Positions 1 to 13,800 are shown, numbered from the stretch's first letter. The stretch: 64,000 bases of DNA from Chromera velia (GCA_018398765.1 JAHBMJ010001405.1:1-64000); one strand, 5' to 3'. A program made the numbers and translations. Notes: generated by a model from the sequence alone, not told the origin.

Positions 1-39
1 GGAGGGGGGTGGGGGGTGGGTGGGTGGGTGAGAGAGAGA

Positions 40-40
40 A

Positions 41-95
<55 letters not shown>

Positions 96-176
96 CAGAC
101 AGACAGACAGACAAACAGACAAACAGACAAACAGACAAACAGACAAACAGACAAACAGACAGACAGAGACAGAGAG
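40..176. repeat. GA / CAGA / CAAACAGA microsatellite
   Basis: Compound microsatellite: a GA run followed by CAGA units and then an 8-bp CAAACAGA unit. It lies upstream of, and probably in an intron of, the kinesin gene. The apparent open frames across it are repeat artefacts. Confidence 0.95.
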
Positions 177-312
177 CGCGTGTTTTTGTATATGTGCGTG
201 AGAGTGTGTATGTGTGTGTGTATAAGTGTGTATAGGTGTGTGTGGGAGGGGGTGGGGGAGGAGAGAGGGAGAGTGAGTGCAAGAGGGTGTGTGTGTGTCC
301 GTCGGCTTGCAG

Positions 313-871
313 GCAACCTCCCTGATGTATGCGAGTCGAGTGAAGACCATCACCAACCACTCGAGCAGAGCAGTGCAGGACAGAAAGGCCGCTGCCATGT
401 CAAAGAAACTTCACCTGTACGCAGAAATTCTAAGGTGGGTGTTATGTCGATGTATGTGTCTCTGGTGATCTTCCTTCCGTTGGCTCTCCGTCGTGGATTA
501 CGATATAATTGTGTGAAGGTTCCAGATCAGCCTGTTTCCAGTTGGGGATTCTCTCAGTGATTGATTTGACAGGGTCGGAGGAGAACCGGTGATCGAAGAA
601 ATTAAGGAGAACGTTAGGAACTTATTCGTCCTACAGAGAGTCTAAGACGGATCTGGACTTTCGTTGGTCGATCCTTGTGTGCGTGTGTTCTCTCCCTTTC
701 AAAGCTTGAGTTTTTCTTCAACTCTTTCTGGTCGGTCACCGCTGCATCAATTCATCCCCTCCCGCTGCATGGGTGTTATCGGGTGCACCTTGCGTGTCAG
801 TCAGCATGTGTCCCTGTCTGTATGGATGAATGGAGGGACGGATGGATCTTTGTGCGCGCGCTTGTGAGTGT

Positions 872-902
<31 letters not shown>

Positions 903-1209
903 CTCATATGATTGTAAGTAAGTATGTGTGGATGGATGCACCTGCAGGAAGCACGATCTGATGCCGTCTCAAGCCCAGGATGATGGAGAGGCCGACGAGG
1001 GAGACGGAGAAGGAGGGGGCGGAGGCAGTGTACCCGGATCCCAGCAGAACACGCCGAGGAAGACTGCGCGCATCTCACCCAGTGCTGCTGCTGAGGCGGT
1101 CAAGGGCGCTGTGGCGGGAGCAAATGCTTCAGCGACCCCGACTTCTTCGCGACAGATGGGGGGGAGGAAGTCCACGATTAAGGGTCCCCTCACTGCACGG
1201 GGACGGTAG
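313..1209 (+). CDS. Kinesin-14 (KCBP-like), C-terminal two exons
   Basis: Partial gene; the 5' part lies before the window. Exons 313-434 and 948-1209 join in phase (AG|G gives Arg) across an intron with donor GTGGGT and acceptor CTGCAG. The first exon encodes the end of a kinesin motor: SLMYASRVKTI corresponds to the last motor helix, then a basic stretch (MSKKLHLYAEIL) that matches the post-motor region of plant/protist calmodulin-binding kinesins (KCBP, kinesin-14), where a short coiled segment is followed by an acidic regulatory tail. The second exon encodes an acidic, Gly-rich then basic, Ser/Thr-rich disordered tail ending at TAG. A motor at the C-terminus means a minus-end-directed kinesin acting on microtubules. 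MyTH4/FERM domains, if present, would lie outside the window. The kinesin call rests on one 41-codon exon but the match is specific. Confidence 0.72.
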
Positions 1210-2148
1210 AGAGAGTAGCTAGGGAGGAAAGGGAACCATGGAGCATGCATGCCATTCCTCAGGGACTCCGAGAGAGGTATGCACGTGTGGGCGCGATTTT
1301 TGAACAGAAGGAGGGTCGAAGTATCTGCAAGGTTATCAAGCAGAGAGGAAATCGCTTGTATATGCGCGAGGTGTCGAAAGAAGGGGAAGAGGATGACGAC
1401 CTCATGAAGTGCGGTTTATGATACAACTGGCATCCGGTCGATGCAGCGAGACAAATGGGGTCGGGAGGGAGGGAAGGGCAGGGAGAGAGAGCCTCATATT
1501 AGGTCGTCCTCTACTTTGTGCACAGTTTTTGCCGTGTTCCGTTCTTCGAAATGTTTCCAAAGAATAATTAAAAATTGAGGCTTCTCATACAGCAGCCTGT
1601 TGACGCAAAGAGCCGGAACTAGCCGGCACGTTGTCTTGGATGGGTCTCGTTCTTTGACTCTTGTTCCCTCTCTTACTTGAACTAGTACTCGGGTGCTGGC
1701 TCGGATGTCTTCTCTTCATTTAATTTCTTTCTGGTCCTCTCCATCTCTAGCTCCACCCCGCTAACTTCTTTTTTTCTTCTGTTTCTTGCTGTATTATGGA
1801 AAAAAGTGACTAAAAAAATATTTTTAAAGACTAGTTTAAGCAAATTGATGAAGTAAAAAATGTCTCATATAAAATTGGAGGTGTTTTGAGGTTTCGAATA
1901 TTTTCCAAAAAGTGTTTTAGAGCTAGCTCAAAAAAATTTTTGTGGAAGTACATTGGTATAAAAAAACTAGAAGTCCTAGGAAGATCCTATTATGAGCGCT
2001 CCTCACATAGAAAATGATGGAGAACACGTTTCTAGTACTTATATAACCTAAACCTTTACAGTTGGATCACCAAAATATTTTAGGAGATTGTAATAAAAAC
2101 GAGTTAACGTTTACTTCAAAAAACAGTTATACAACTTAGATTTCCTTT
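1210..2148. other. Intergenic, becoming AT-rich
   Basis: Downstream of the kinesin stop. From about 1550 composition shifts to AT-rich with many A and T runs. I see no coding region or RNA gene. Confidence 0.6.
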
Positions 2149-2975
2149 CTAGGCGACGCACAGTGGTTAAAAAAAAAAAAAAATCTGAAAACGTCTATTC
2201 TTTTTTTTTTTTTATTTAAAATTTTATTGTATATGTAAAAAAAAATAAAGGTCAAATGACTAGCTTCAACTAGAGTTTGAATCATATCTAGGATCCCAGT
2301 TTCACTTTTAGCTTGGTAGACGCTTAACTAGACGCTTAAAAGGATTGACCAAAACTAGCTTCGACTAAAGCTTCGAAATGTATATCGTCCTAGATATCGT
2401 CAAAGAGCCACTCAAAGAACTTCTCCTCTGTCTGCTCTTCTGTCTGTATCCATGCATCCATCCTTCTTATCACTCTTTGCATAGGATAAAAGAGAGCCCC
2501 CTTTTCCCTTCGCCTGCCCGCTCGCCTTCGTCCCTGTAATCTGTTTTTGTGATGGTCGCTGCGTGCAGTGCCATACACGTAGACTTCATTCATTTTTTAA
2601 CAGACACAGTAAAGAGAAGAGAGAAAAGTCTGGTGACAGTGCAGTTAAACAAGGGGAAAAAGATTGGTTGGTCCGTGTTCACTGTTCAACAAAGTCGATG
2701 ATGGAATGGTGAAGACACTAGTAGAGACACTAGTAGAGACAAACGTACAATAACAACTAGGACTAGAACCAGGGTTGAAACTAGGGTTAAAAGATGTTTA
2801 AAACTTTGAGTTGAGTAATAAGTTCACGAGGAAGTTAGTTTAAAAGTACTTCTAAAAGGTGCTCCTCTAGGTACTCCTAGAGGTGCTCTAGGAAATCCTT
2901 CGTAGAAAAAAAGAAAAAAAAAAAAATCTGGAAAGGCCTATTTTTTTTTTTTTTTTACCACTGTGCGTCGCCTAG
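2149..2975. mobile_element. Non-autonomous DNA transposon with terminal inverted repeats
   Basis: A perfect 19-bp terminal inverted repeat, CTAGGCGACGCACAGTGGT, sits at 2149-2167 and its complement at 2957-2975. Each is followed internally by a poly-A or poly-T run and a related short segment beginning TCTGAAAACG or TCTGGAAAGG. The element is flanked by a direct 8-bp repeat TTTCCTTT (2141-2148 and 2976-2983), which reads as a target-site duplication. It is AT-rich and has no transposase-like frame, so it would move only with an enzyme supplied in trans. An 8-bp duplication is typical of hAT, P and some Merlin elements; the terminal bases do not settle the superfamily. Confidence 0.85.
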
Positions 2976-2983
2976 TTTCCTTT

Positions 2984-5001
2984 AGCCTATAACTAACTTT
3001 AAACTATCGCCTATATATATCTATAGGATCTAATTATTTCGTTCTAATTTACTTTTCACTCATGATTTATTATGAACTTAAAGTTAATCAGATATAGCAA
3101 GACATGTGATAGGTAGCATAGGCTCTATGAACTCTAGTATAAACTTCAATCTTTAACAATTTGATTTGTTTTAGTAGCAGGTTTACGCGTTACATGTTTT
3201 TCACAAGATTTTTTATATATTAAACTGAGTCATAACTTATGATAACTCTGGTAAGAGCTGGATTGATGTGAACCTGAGTGTGAACCATACTAGGAACCAT
3301 AGTAGAAGCACAGTATGAACTTTTTTGTTTCGCTTGTTATGTGGTAGAATTCTTGAATACATTTGAAGGGACTATGCGCGAATGTAGTTCGGCGACTGCC
3401 AAGTTGCCAACTAAGCAATTTTTGCATCGGCATCATTCGGCGGCATGTCGGGGTCTGGAAACGCTTTCTTTTCGTATCGGCGGTTCTGAAATCGGCTCGA
3501 TCTGTTTCTTGACTCTTGGGTGAACTACGCTGCCAACCATTGAACTTTGCATGTTCGATCACATTTCAAACATCACAAACGCGTCGGCTCACTGTCTGCC
3601 TAAGACCGCCTTCCTGTAGGTCCGTCGGGCAGACACTCTCATGCAACGAATGACTGTCAACGATCGACTCAGTCACTAACTCGGTCGGTTTTCCATCAGG
3701 AGTTCACAGCGCCGCGTGAACGGCTAACGGAATGAACCGAGGGACGGACAAAACAGGCCAAGTGACACACAGATAGACAGGATATGGATGAACAGATCAG
3801 GTGAAAACACAACCTTTACCTCAATTCATCTGCACACAGCGTCTCGTGTCCGGAATGGACCACTAGATACCAGGATGGCTCACTCACTCTCCCACCCACT
3901 CCCAAGTCACTCGATCACTCCCAAGTCACTTGCACCCTTCGTCCTCCCTCTTTGTACATGCATTGGTTCACTTCACATTCTTGAAGAAAAAGAAAAAAAG
4001 GAAAGGTGGAAGGAGAGACTAAAGGGACGAAGGAAAACAAGCACAAGAACGGAGAAGAAAAAGAAAAGCACTTCTGAATTATTTCCACTGCGGGTCACTT
4101 GGAGACGAAGAAGAGCAGGCAGGATGGCCGGAGAAAAAGAAAGAAAAAACCCCACAACCAACCCCACACATCGTTCAGTCTCCCTGACAACCGACCAAGG
4201 CCCATCCGCCTGGCATCTGGAAAAAAGGAAACAAAAGAGAAAGGATGAAATTTTACAAATTTACGAAGACACTCTTACTTCCAAAAGAAAGATCACCAAT
4301 AAGTGATGATGCACTACACAGGCGGAAACAAGGCCAGCAGCAGTGAGGAAGACAGAGAAAAAAGCCACGAGCTTCACTCCCCCCTTCCCCCCCGCCCCCC
4401 TGATCGCTCTGGGGCTTTCTCTCTTCCTTTCTGCTCTTCCATAGACACGGGAAGTGCCACACCTTTTTTATATTGTTACATAGAGAGAGAAACGAAACGC
4501 ACAAGGACCAACAACGCCCTGCATGCATGTACTCATCAATGAATCATTCACTCGAACAAGGGAAGATCGAAGGCACTTTCTTTCAACACAAAGCAGACGG
4601 ACGAGCCATGACGACTCACTCACACAACTACGAACGAATAGGCACAAGCCCCACTCACTGCATGTCAATGAAATGTAGGAAGGAGGTGGGGGGACCACTG
4701 CATGAGTGTTTCTTTTCTTTTCTTCCCTGCAGGTCTCTCTGATCAACGCAGCCGCCCCACGGCCATGATCCACTCTTGTGACCGGCTGGGAAAGAGAAGC
4801 TAGAAAGAAATTGGGAGGGGGGGAGAGGAGAGGAAGGGAAGGAAAAACAAAAAAAGGGCCCCGCCAGCCAGCCGTCCTTGCAAGCAACTGCTCAATACCC
4901 ACGAGTCAGACTGAACTCTTTCCATTCCGCTTCTTGCCAACGTCGAATTGGTCAATCGAGGCTTCTCATTTTTCTTTTCTCTCGGAACGTCCCTTCGGAT
5001 C

Positions 5002-5039
<38 letters not shown>

Positions 5040-6182
5040 CTCTGTGTCCCTTGATCTTTCTCCCGAGTCTTTGTGCCGCTTTTCCCTCTCCTCCTGGGCT
5101 CATGAACACATAACAACTACGACCGATCGAGTGACGTCTCGATATGAGAGGACGTGCAACGGACAGACACCGGCAGGCCCCTGCAGGGGCACTCTCTCTC
5201 CTCTCCTCTCTGCAGGAGTTCATCCAGCCAGCCATCATTCAGGCAGTCACAGGAATGCGGTCACGTTGACAGTGAAAGAACGAAACGATTGGTCGACCAG
5301 TGCAAAAAAGAAGGGCAAGGGCAAGTCAGGCGAAAAGATACCTCCCTGACACTTCTACGCCGGCCCACAACACATATGTGCTTCATATGTGCTTCTTTCT
5401 TCCTTTCCTCCTTCAAAACACCCATATATTTTCTTCACCTCGTCCCTCCTCCTGACAACGTTGGTTGATGCTTCCTTTCTTCAAAAGACCTGCCTGCATC
5501 ATGTATACAGACACAATTTGTGGGAGGAAAAGAAAAAGGAAAAGAAAGGGACCCCTGCAGCCTGCCTCCGTGGAGTGAACGGCACGCCTCCATTAAATCG
5601 ACCTACATGCAGGCAGGCAGGCAGGCAGGCCGGACACAGGGCCGCGATCGACGTTCCCCCCCCAGCTTTGTTTCTTTCTTTAATTCACTCTCCCAGCAGC
5701 ATCCCGAACAGATAAGTGGAAAGAGAGAAATAAGGAAGGAAGGAAGGAAGGAAGGAAGGAAAGAAGGAGAAGACCAGATGTACGCACGCACGCACACATA
5801 CAGCAAGGAAAGAAGGAAGGAACCATCGATCTCTCTACTTCAACTTCTTCTCATGAACGAACCTTGAGAAATTGAGTGCATGAAAAAGAATGGAGGCAAA
5901 GCAAAGAAGATTGTGGTCGAGAGGAGAGAGAAGGGGGAAGAGAAGGTAAGATTCGAACACTGTGTAAATACATACCAAGTTCTTCATTCTGCAGTCATCT
6001 GCTTGGCAGGTTTCCCCCACTGCCCTGCTTCTTTCCGAAACCTGTCGGTCCTTCAAACCAAGAAACCTTCAGTCAAAATCTGCTTTAAAAAGCTTTTCAC
6101 CGTCTTCCGCCTGCCTGATCAGTAGAATCATCCATCTTTTTAAAACAGGGGTGAGAGGTGGGACGAACTGCCAGTCTGTCTG

Positions 6183-6213
<31 letters not shown>

Positions 6214-7876
6214 TTGTCTGTCTGGCTATCGCTTTGACTGACACAGAGCACGATTGATTACAGGAGAAGAATGTTTGCATGAAGAAACGGTGGGTGGACG
6301 ATGAGATTCTCATCTGTCGGCAGAGGCAGTGAACAGACGGACAGACAGAAGCTTCTCGCGACAGTGGGACAGATGCCTTTCTCTCTCTCTCGTCTTCTTT
6401 TGTTCTTTCTTCAATCTCTCTCTGCTGCCCAGTGAAGAGAAGGTAGACCCTCCCTGCATGCCGTTGTGTCCCTCTGACTCCCTTCTGTCTGTCTGTCCGT
6501 CCGTCCGACTACTTTCCTGCTAATGTCCTCCATGCCCCCTCTCCCTGGCTGTCCGAGTAGAGTGTTCCACCCACCAACAGGCACGCCCTTCTGACTGAAT
6601 CCCCTCTTGCTTGCTTCCCAAAAGACCAGAGACCAGAGAACAGAAACCGATAGACAAAGAATATGCGAAGACCTGCTCATGTTTCAGGCGAAAATCGGGC
6701 AGCAAACGTTGGGGGGTTTGGTCCCAGACCTTCTTTTCTTTCTGCTCTGATCGGCTCTTGTGATCGAGCCAACTCACTTACTCCACCTCTCTTCGAACGG
6801 CAAGCCACCACAGACAGACAGCAAGACAGACAAACAGATTGAAAAGCAGCCAGACAGGCAAACCCGACAAAGAGACACGCCACTTGACTGCACTCATTGT
6901 TTCCTTTCCACTGTATCATATTGCTAGCATACATAAGGAGGGAAAGTTGGGGGACCAGGACGGAGTGTTAGACGGGATTAGAATACTGCATGCCAAGGAG
7001 AAAGAAAGGTATACATATACAGAGGCATAGCAAGCAAATGCACGCATAAAACGAACCCCCTTCCCCTCCCACCCCTCCCTACGGCCCCTGCTGCTTTCGT
7101 GATCGACCGTCACTGTGCCGGGAAAGAGTGGTGGACGAATGGATGAACGAACCAGAAACAAAACATGCACAGAACAAAAGAAGACGCAAAAACGCACAGA
7201 ATCAATCGACAGAGAAACAAAACAGTGCAAACACGAATTCCTTCACCAGCACCTGAGGGTGAGGGTGAAGACATGAATGAATGCATCAGACAGGCCGGGC
7301 AGGGTCAAAATTAGTAAGCTCTCTCTCTCACTCTCTTGACTTGCAACCGCAGTCTCGAAAGAAAGAATGTGTGCAGAGAAGAAACGAAGGGAGTGGCGAT
7401 GTCGAGAAACGCACAGATAAGTCGAAGCCGTTGGGTGGAAGTAGAAGGAGGCAACACCGAGAGAGAGAAAAAAACTCCAGGCAAAGCGGAAAGGACAGAT
7501 GGCCATTCGCCGTCTCTCCTCTCCCCCTTCCCTCAGCTTCTCTCTCCCCCCTTTCTTCCTGTTGTTTCTTTCTCTTGCGTCTGCTTTCCATTCCCGTCCA
7601 TTCCCTCGGCCTTCTAAATATACACAGGGGGAAATCGACACCCATCCATAAGTGCAGACAGACAGAAAGACAAGACGGGCCCCACAGTATCTCTCTCTCG
7701 TTTATCGATTCCCCATGAACACAAGAAAGACCTTTCCAAGCATGAAGACAAACAGAGGGGGGAAGGAGGGGGCTCTCATGCTAAACTGCGACTGCAAGGA
7801 AGGCCGAATTGGCACAGGGGGGGAGCTGAAGTGTCGTCATGCTGTCTGTCTGTCGGTCTGTCGTCGGGAGCAATTA
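2984..7876. other. Long intergenic region without a confident gene
   Basis: The first 500 bp continue the AT-rich block. The rest is low-complexity sequence with CT runs (5006-5036, 6188-6212), CAGG (5608-5630) and GGAA (5733-5763) repeats. Open frames here are poorly supported and mostly purine- or pyrimidine-driven. One candidate first exon deserves mention: an ATG at 5880 opens a Lys-rich 22-codon stretch (MKKNGGKAKKIVVERR) running straight into a GTAAGA donor at 5946. I could not find a following exon. Confidence 0.5.
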
Positions 7877-10800
7877 TCAATGTTCAAAGTTGTGGGGGGA
7901 GAGAGGAGTTGGGGTCATGTTCTCCTGAACCTCCAGCACTCTCTCTACGGCTGCTGAGTCGGCATTCGTTTTCAAAATCGCGGAAGTGCCGGAGTTGGTC
8001 CAGCGTGCGAGAATGCCGGGCCCGTGGGATGCCGTGCGTTTTCTGTTTGCCCTCTTTCTCTCCCGTCTCCTCACATTTCCCCTCTCGTCTCTCTCCCGCC
8101 CTCTCAAACCCCCCGTGCCCCTGCTTCCCCGGCTGCTGGCTCTTGAAGGAGAAGGCAGAGGGACGACCGAGGTGACTTCCTCGCAGTCGCCTGCTGGGTC
8201 CTCTGACGGGAACGTGCACAGTCCTTCAGAGAGGGGGGGGGGCCTCTGTTGATCATTCTCTTGCGAATTTGGGACAGAGACGCCTCGGTGGGGAGACACT
8301 GGGAGGAGAGTGGGCTGCTGAGTTTGGAGCTGGAGGGAAGAGAAGGGACCTCTGTGAGGATAAGGGAAGCTCCTCTCTTTCTCTTTCTTTCGACTGGATG
8401 AGGAAGAAGAGTCTCCTCCTCCACACTGAGAGGGAGAGGGAGGCAGGTAGATCTCCTGGTGGGGGCGTGTTTCGGTTTCCGACTCGGTGGTGCACTCAGA
8501 GTCAGAGTCTGTGGAAGAACAGGAAAGGGAGGACAAGGAGAGACGGGGAAGAATGCGGGTCGAATAGACTCTGGAGGATGGGGACTGGTGTCTGTGTCTG
8601 TCAACGGGTGAGTGCCTCGGCCTGTCGTGCCCCCTCTCATTTGCGGTCTCTGACCTTCTCACTGCAAGCGAAGTCGGCAAGTGATCAGCCGGCCCTCCAA
8701 TGAGAGCTGCAGCAGAAGGGATGAGATTCTGCCTGTGCGCTCCCCTTCTTTCTTCTCTTGCACTCTTGCCCCCCCCATGTGTGAGCATTCTGGATGCTGC
8801 AGAGGCGGCTCGAGTGAGAGAGAGTGCGGTGGTTGCCTTCCAAGGAGCCATGAGTCTGTCTTCCTCAAACTCAACGGGGGGTTGGAGGAAGTGGCTGCTG
8901 GATGATGCAGAAGATTTGTAAGACGGGGGGCAGGGGAAAGATGCGAGTCGGAACATCGTCAGCCCTCTCCCACTTCTTCTCGCGGTCGGGTACAACTCGT
9001 CCTTCCCTCCCGCCGCACCCCCGTCCTCCTTCAAGCAGCAACCAGAGTCTGCCCCGTCTCCCACCCCAAAATCGAGAGAGCATTTCGCTCTCCGAAGAGA
9101 CAGAGAGCGGCAAGGGAGTGTGACTTGATCCGATCCCCCGGTAACTTCCTTGTTTTTCTTTGGCGTGGCTGTGGATAAGGGGGTGCAGGGAGGGCGGGGT
9201 GATGCGGAAGTCTGTTGGTCTCTGGATGTGAGAGGCGGCTGAAGAAACAGAGATGGCATCTCGGCCTTCTCTGTCTCCCCATCCTGATCTGCTCCGAGGA
9301 GCCCAACGACATGGCTGGACATCTTCTCTGTGCATGGGTGGTTGAAGGAATGATTGTTGTCATCATCCTTCATGTCCTCTGTTTCAAGGTCATCTCCCAT
9401 CAGGGCCTGGTCGGCCATGTCTTCCGTCTCATCTTCCTCACCTGCGTTGAGACGATCGTCGTCAGAGGGCAACTCCACCTCTGTTGTCCACCCGTCACGT
9501 CTCTCTCTCTCGTCTTCTTCAACCGCAGTTGTTGCTGGTGCTACTGTGCTCTTCGTGGGGGCCTCAATTTCATCCTTTGACTGGCTGGCCAACGGTTTCG
9601 CCTGAATTCGCCTCCTTTCCTCCCTCTCCTCAATCCTCTGCACTCGCTGACGACACCAAGCAGCGGGGGTCGAACACTCACAGACACGCTCGGACGCTCT
9701 GATAGCCAGGCGAACCTGGTCAGAAAGGAGAAGGAACCTTCCCAACACAGCCCGAGTATCGGCAAGCTCGGCAGAAGTCAACTCCTTCAGATTGTTCTTC
9801 TCGAACAACCCCCCTATCTCAGGCATCACGTCACCCGTGTGTCTCCAGAAGCTCCGACCATTCTTTGAACAACCCCGCTTTTCCTTTCCCCCCTTTTCAA
9901 TCTGAGCACAGTCTGTCTCTGCTTCTTCGAGACTGAAGCTGAGGTTGCGCGGGAAAGCTGTTGCTGCTGCTGTCTCGGAGACAGACTCGAGGGCTGACGA
10001 GGGGGTGGACGGTGCGCTGCCGGTCTGGGTCTTTCTGTCTGAGGGCGATGCCGCAAGACGACAGGGGCTGCTGTCGCTGCAGCTGTCAGATAATGCAGCT
10101 GCAGGTGCAATCACACACCTCTGCAATCCACCCACGTTCCTCCCCTTGAAGGGCACAAACGGGCCAGCGGAGGCCGCAACAGTGCCCCCATGAGGGTGCC
10201 CAGCCTCCAGGACCCCGGCTGCCGACTCTCCCTGGTGTTCCGCAATGACGACATTGTCAAGGAACAGACGCTCGAAGGGAGCCGCCCAGAGGCCCTCTGC
10301 CTCCAGACCGATTTTGGTCGCAGAGATTCGGAGACGACGGAAAACCAATCCAGAAATCTGAGGAAGCGCTTGGGGGTCGTAACTGCAACGCAGACAAACA
10401 GACAGACAAGGACAAGGACGTAAACAGAACAACTTAGAAGGCTGGTGAAGGACCAACTCAGAAGATGCTTTGAGATGCTTTTACTTCTTCTCTATCCGAC
10501 AGATAGGCCGGCAGCCAGAGGTCACACGCATACAAAGTGCGGACTTCTTTGCAAGCATAAGTCTCTTTCGCGGTACACACATGTGCCTGCCTGTCTCGCT
10601 GCAAGGGCACGACTGGGAATCTGCTTTTCACAAGGGCTCCAGAAGAGAGGCGGCTAAAGCACGGAGGAGGAAAAGAAGCACCCGCTTCCTCACCCCCCTC
10701 ACTGATCGATCGACTCACCCGTCATGAGGGTGCCCTCTGTAGAAAGAGTTCAACCGGATCCCCACGGCCACATCCTTGAAGGAGCAGTCAGAAACCGTCA

Positions 10801-13800
10801 CGTGAGAGACCCAACCGCCCCGCCCAGCTGCCGACTTGAAATGAATCCCCTGACAACTGTCAAAAACCTGCAGCACCCATAAGGGGGACACAAGGAAGGC
10901 GGGAGCATCGAACAGGTTAGTTACCGCCATTTTTGGCTTCACACACTTTCACGGCGCGCGCGCGCGCGCGCGCACGCACACACACACACACGACGAAAGA
11001 GACCAAGAGCCCTGAGAGAAAGCGATGGCTCCTTTCCGCTGCAACACAGTAATCACACGAAAACCTCCGAAAAAATTCCGACAAGACCCTGCGTGCAATG
11101 ACTGACTGACCTTGTTCGAATGGACCATCACGTTCTCAATTCCTCCACTCATCTCACTCCCGAGGCAGACAGCCGCACACCGTCTCGAAGAAAGTTCGCA
11201 GTTTCGGATAACAATGTTCTTCGCTGGCCGGCCAAACCTGCACGCCCACACGCACTTCTTTCCAAACATGCGCACACAGATGCAGAACGGCCCCTTCCTT
11301 TGTAAAGGAGAGAAAGCAGATGCGCTGAGACAGAAAGCTGGCCTGAATAACAAATTTTTCCGAATCGCGAAAAAGAAAAGGCTCTCTCGCTCCTTTCAAG
11401 CATTCGAACCATTTGCCAAACCGTTCGCACACCAACTTGTTTGTTGAAAAGCAAAAAATCTGTGATCACTACTCGAGTGCATATGATCTCCGCCCACCGC
11501 ATGATCTCCGCCCACCGCACACAGACCTGTAGCCGTGGTGGTCATACCCAGACTTGATCGCGATGCAATCGTCACATGTCGTGATTCTGCAGGCAGGCAG
11601 GCAGGTAGGCCTTCGACTTGCAACATGTGACCAGAAGAGAGGAACAACGCAGAGAAAGAAGGAAGTAACATTCCGCGCCTCCTTTGACAGTTTCTACATT
11701 ATGACATGAAAGGAATGGAACGCGGAGGGAGTAGGTGTGAGGGGCAAGATCCTCATCCCCTTCCAGTCACAGCTCTCGTCGCTGAGGAAGCAGGCGGAGA
11801 AGTAGGAGGGAAGAGCACAACTGCCCCATGCACTAACCGATAGACAGACAGACCTGCATCTCTCGATGACGACATTCCAAGAACTGTCGGGGTCAATGCC
11901 ATCTGTGTTGGGTGCGTGGTAGAGAGGGGAGCTGATGGACATGTCGTGGATATGCACACCGTCGCAATAGACCTGCAGGGCGGGTGTTCGAACACACATA
12001 CAGGAAGGACAGGAAGCAAACAGGCAACCCAGAGGGAGGAAGGGTCCTTTGCTATCCACGCAATCGATGAAGATCACGAAGGAAATATCGCACTCACCTA
12101 ATTGTGTGGTTCCTCTCCTGCTGGATTTTCACATGAAGTTCTTTCCGTTAACATACTGAAGAAAAAGGAAGAAAACGTTCTCTATCCATATTTGTGTGTG
12201 TGGTGGGGGGGGGGGCTCTGTCTTTCGGTAGTGCTTTTTTTGAGAGGAAGAGAGGGCCCCCCGTCCTGACTGCTGTTGCCCGAAACAAAGAAACAAAGAG
12301 GTGGGGGAACTTGCAGCAATGTAGGGATTTTCCCAGTCGAAACAAAGAAGAAAACCGTTGATCTTGACATCATCCTGCAGAAATTGGAAGACAAAAAGTC
12401 GCAACTTACAGGGTGCAACGTCCAGAAAGGAGAGTTTTGAAGGTGAACGAAGGACACGGTCACATCGACACAGGAGAGAAACTCAATAAGATGTCCTCTT
12501 GTGTGTTTCTCCTCCTTGCTCAGCCTCCTGTCCCACCACTTCTGTCCGTTCCCATCCAGCACACACCCCTCTCCGCCGTCTCCTGTTATCCGCACGTCTC
12601 GGCAGTTCGTGACTTGAAGGAAGGAGGCGTGCCGGGGGCCTGGGTGGTCCCTTCCCTGGCCGTAGGACTGCAACACAAAAGTTAATAATTGTATGATATC
12701 GAAGTCTCACAAATTGAAGTGAAGCCTGAGACGCACAAAACGTTCTCGAAACGCAGTGTTCACATGCAGCAATCGATGTAGCCATTGAAGTTTCCGGTCA
12801 CCCCGCCGTCGGCCCACCCAGATGTGCATCAATGCCCGTCAGTAAAAGCGGCGACTATAAGAAAAGCAACAAAGCAATGCGAGCGGCTACGAGAACGAAT
12901 GTACGGTAGCAATACATGGAGACCTGCGTGGGCGGTCCCGCTGTCACACCTTGAAGGCACTCAAAGGAAGATTTGACCGACCGACCGACCGGCAGAAAGG
13001 GAATCAGAGGCCAGTCCTCCAGATCGTCCGACGCCTTCAGTGTGGCCCCGTGAGAAAGAAAGAGTGTCACCTTCGACACACCCTCAATCAGCACAGGGGC
13101 AGACACCCACCGGCCGGGGGGGAAAAACACCACGCCACCCTCTCTGCATTTGGCGGCAGCCTGTCGCGCAACGAAAAGAAGAAGCATCTTGATAATGTTT
13201 TAGGGAAAGCCGTAAACGGAAGGAAAAGCAGGATGGCGATGGTTCAGAACAGTAGAGAGCGAATGGAGTGAAGTATTAGAGGACACTTCCGCTCCAACGA
13301 AGGAAAGCAAAAAGTCTTGAATGAAATAGTCTTCTTATTTGAGATGGGGAAAATAGAAAAAAGAGAGACGGAAAGCCATAATCGTCACTCTACGTGCTTG
13401 CAAATCTTCCTCTTTGTTTCCACAGCACAAACGGTATGAGACAGGAGCACAAACAAAACAGCGGACAGAGCGCATCCCAGACGAAGAAAGAAAAGAGAAA
13501 CCGAAGACAACGGAGAGACATTCAAGGAAAGCCATCAACAAGGTCGGGAAAGAAAAGGTGAGCCGGATAATCGAACAGACCTGGAGTGCCCCTCGGAATG
13601 CCACGGTGAATTTCTTCTTGCTGTCCTCCCTCTCCTCCTCCGTCTGCTCATCTTCCCTTGTCTGAACCGCACCGAAGTCGATGACATCAAAAAGATTGCC
13701 TCCTCTCAACTTCAACTCCTCCTGCAGCCTCTTCGATCTGCCGCCCACCACGTCAACGTGCTTCGCCGCTTCCACACACCGTGCCTGTGCGTCTTTCAAA

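Noticed and set aside
13-201. Arg/Glu/Gln-repeat proteins
   Set aside because: Translation of GA/CAGA microsatellites.
3788-4306. Plus-strand 172-codon frame
   Set aside because: Lys/Arg/Ser-rich low complexity, no domain, no splice context.
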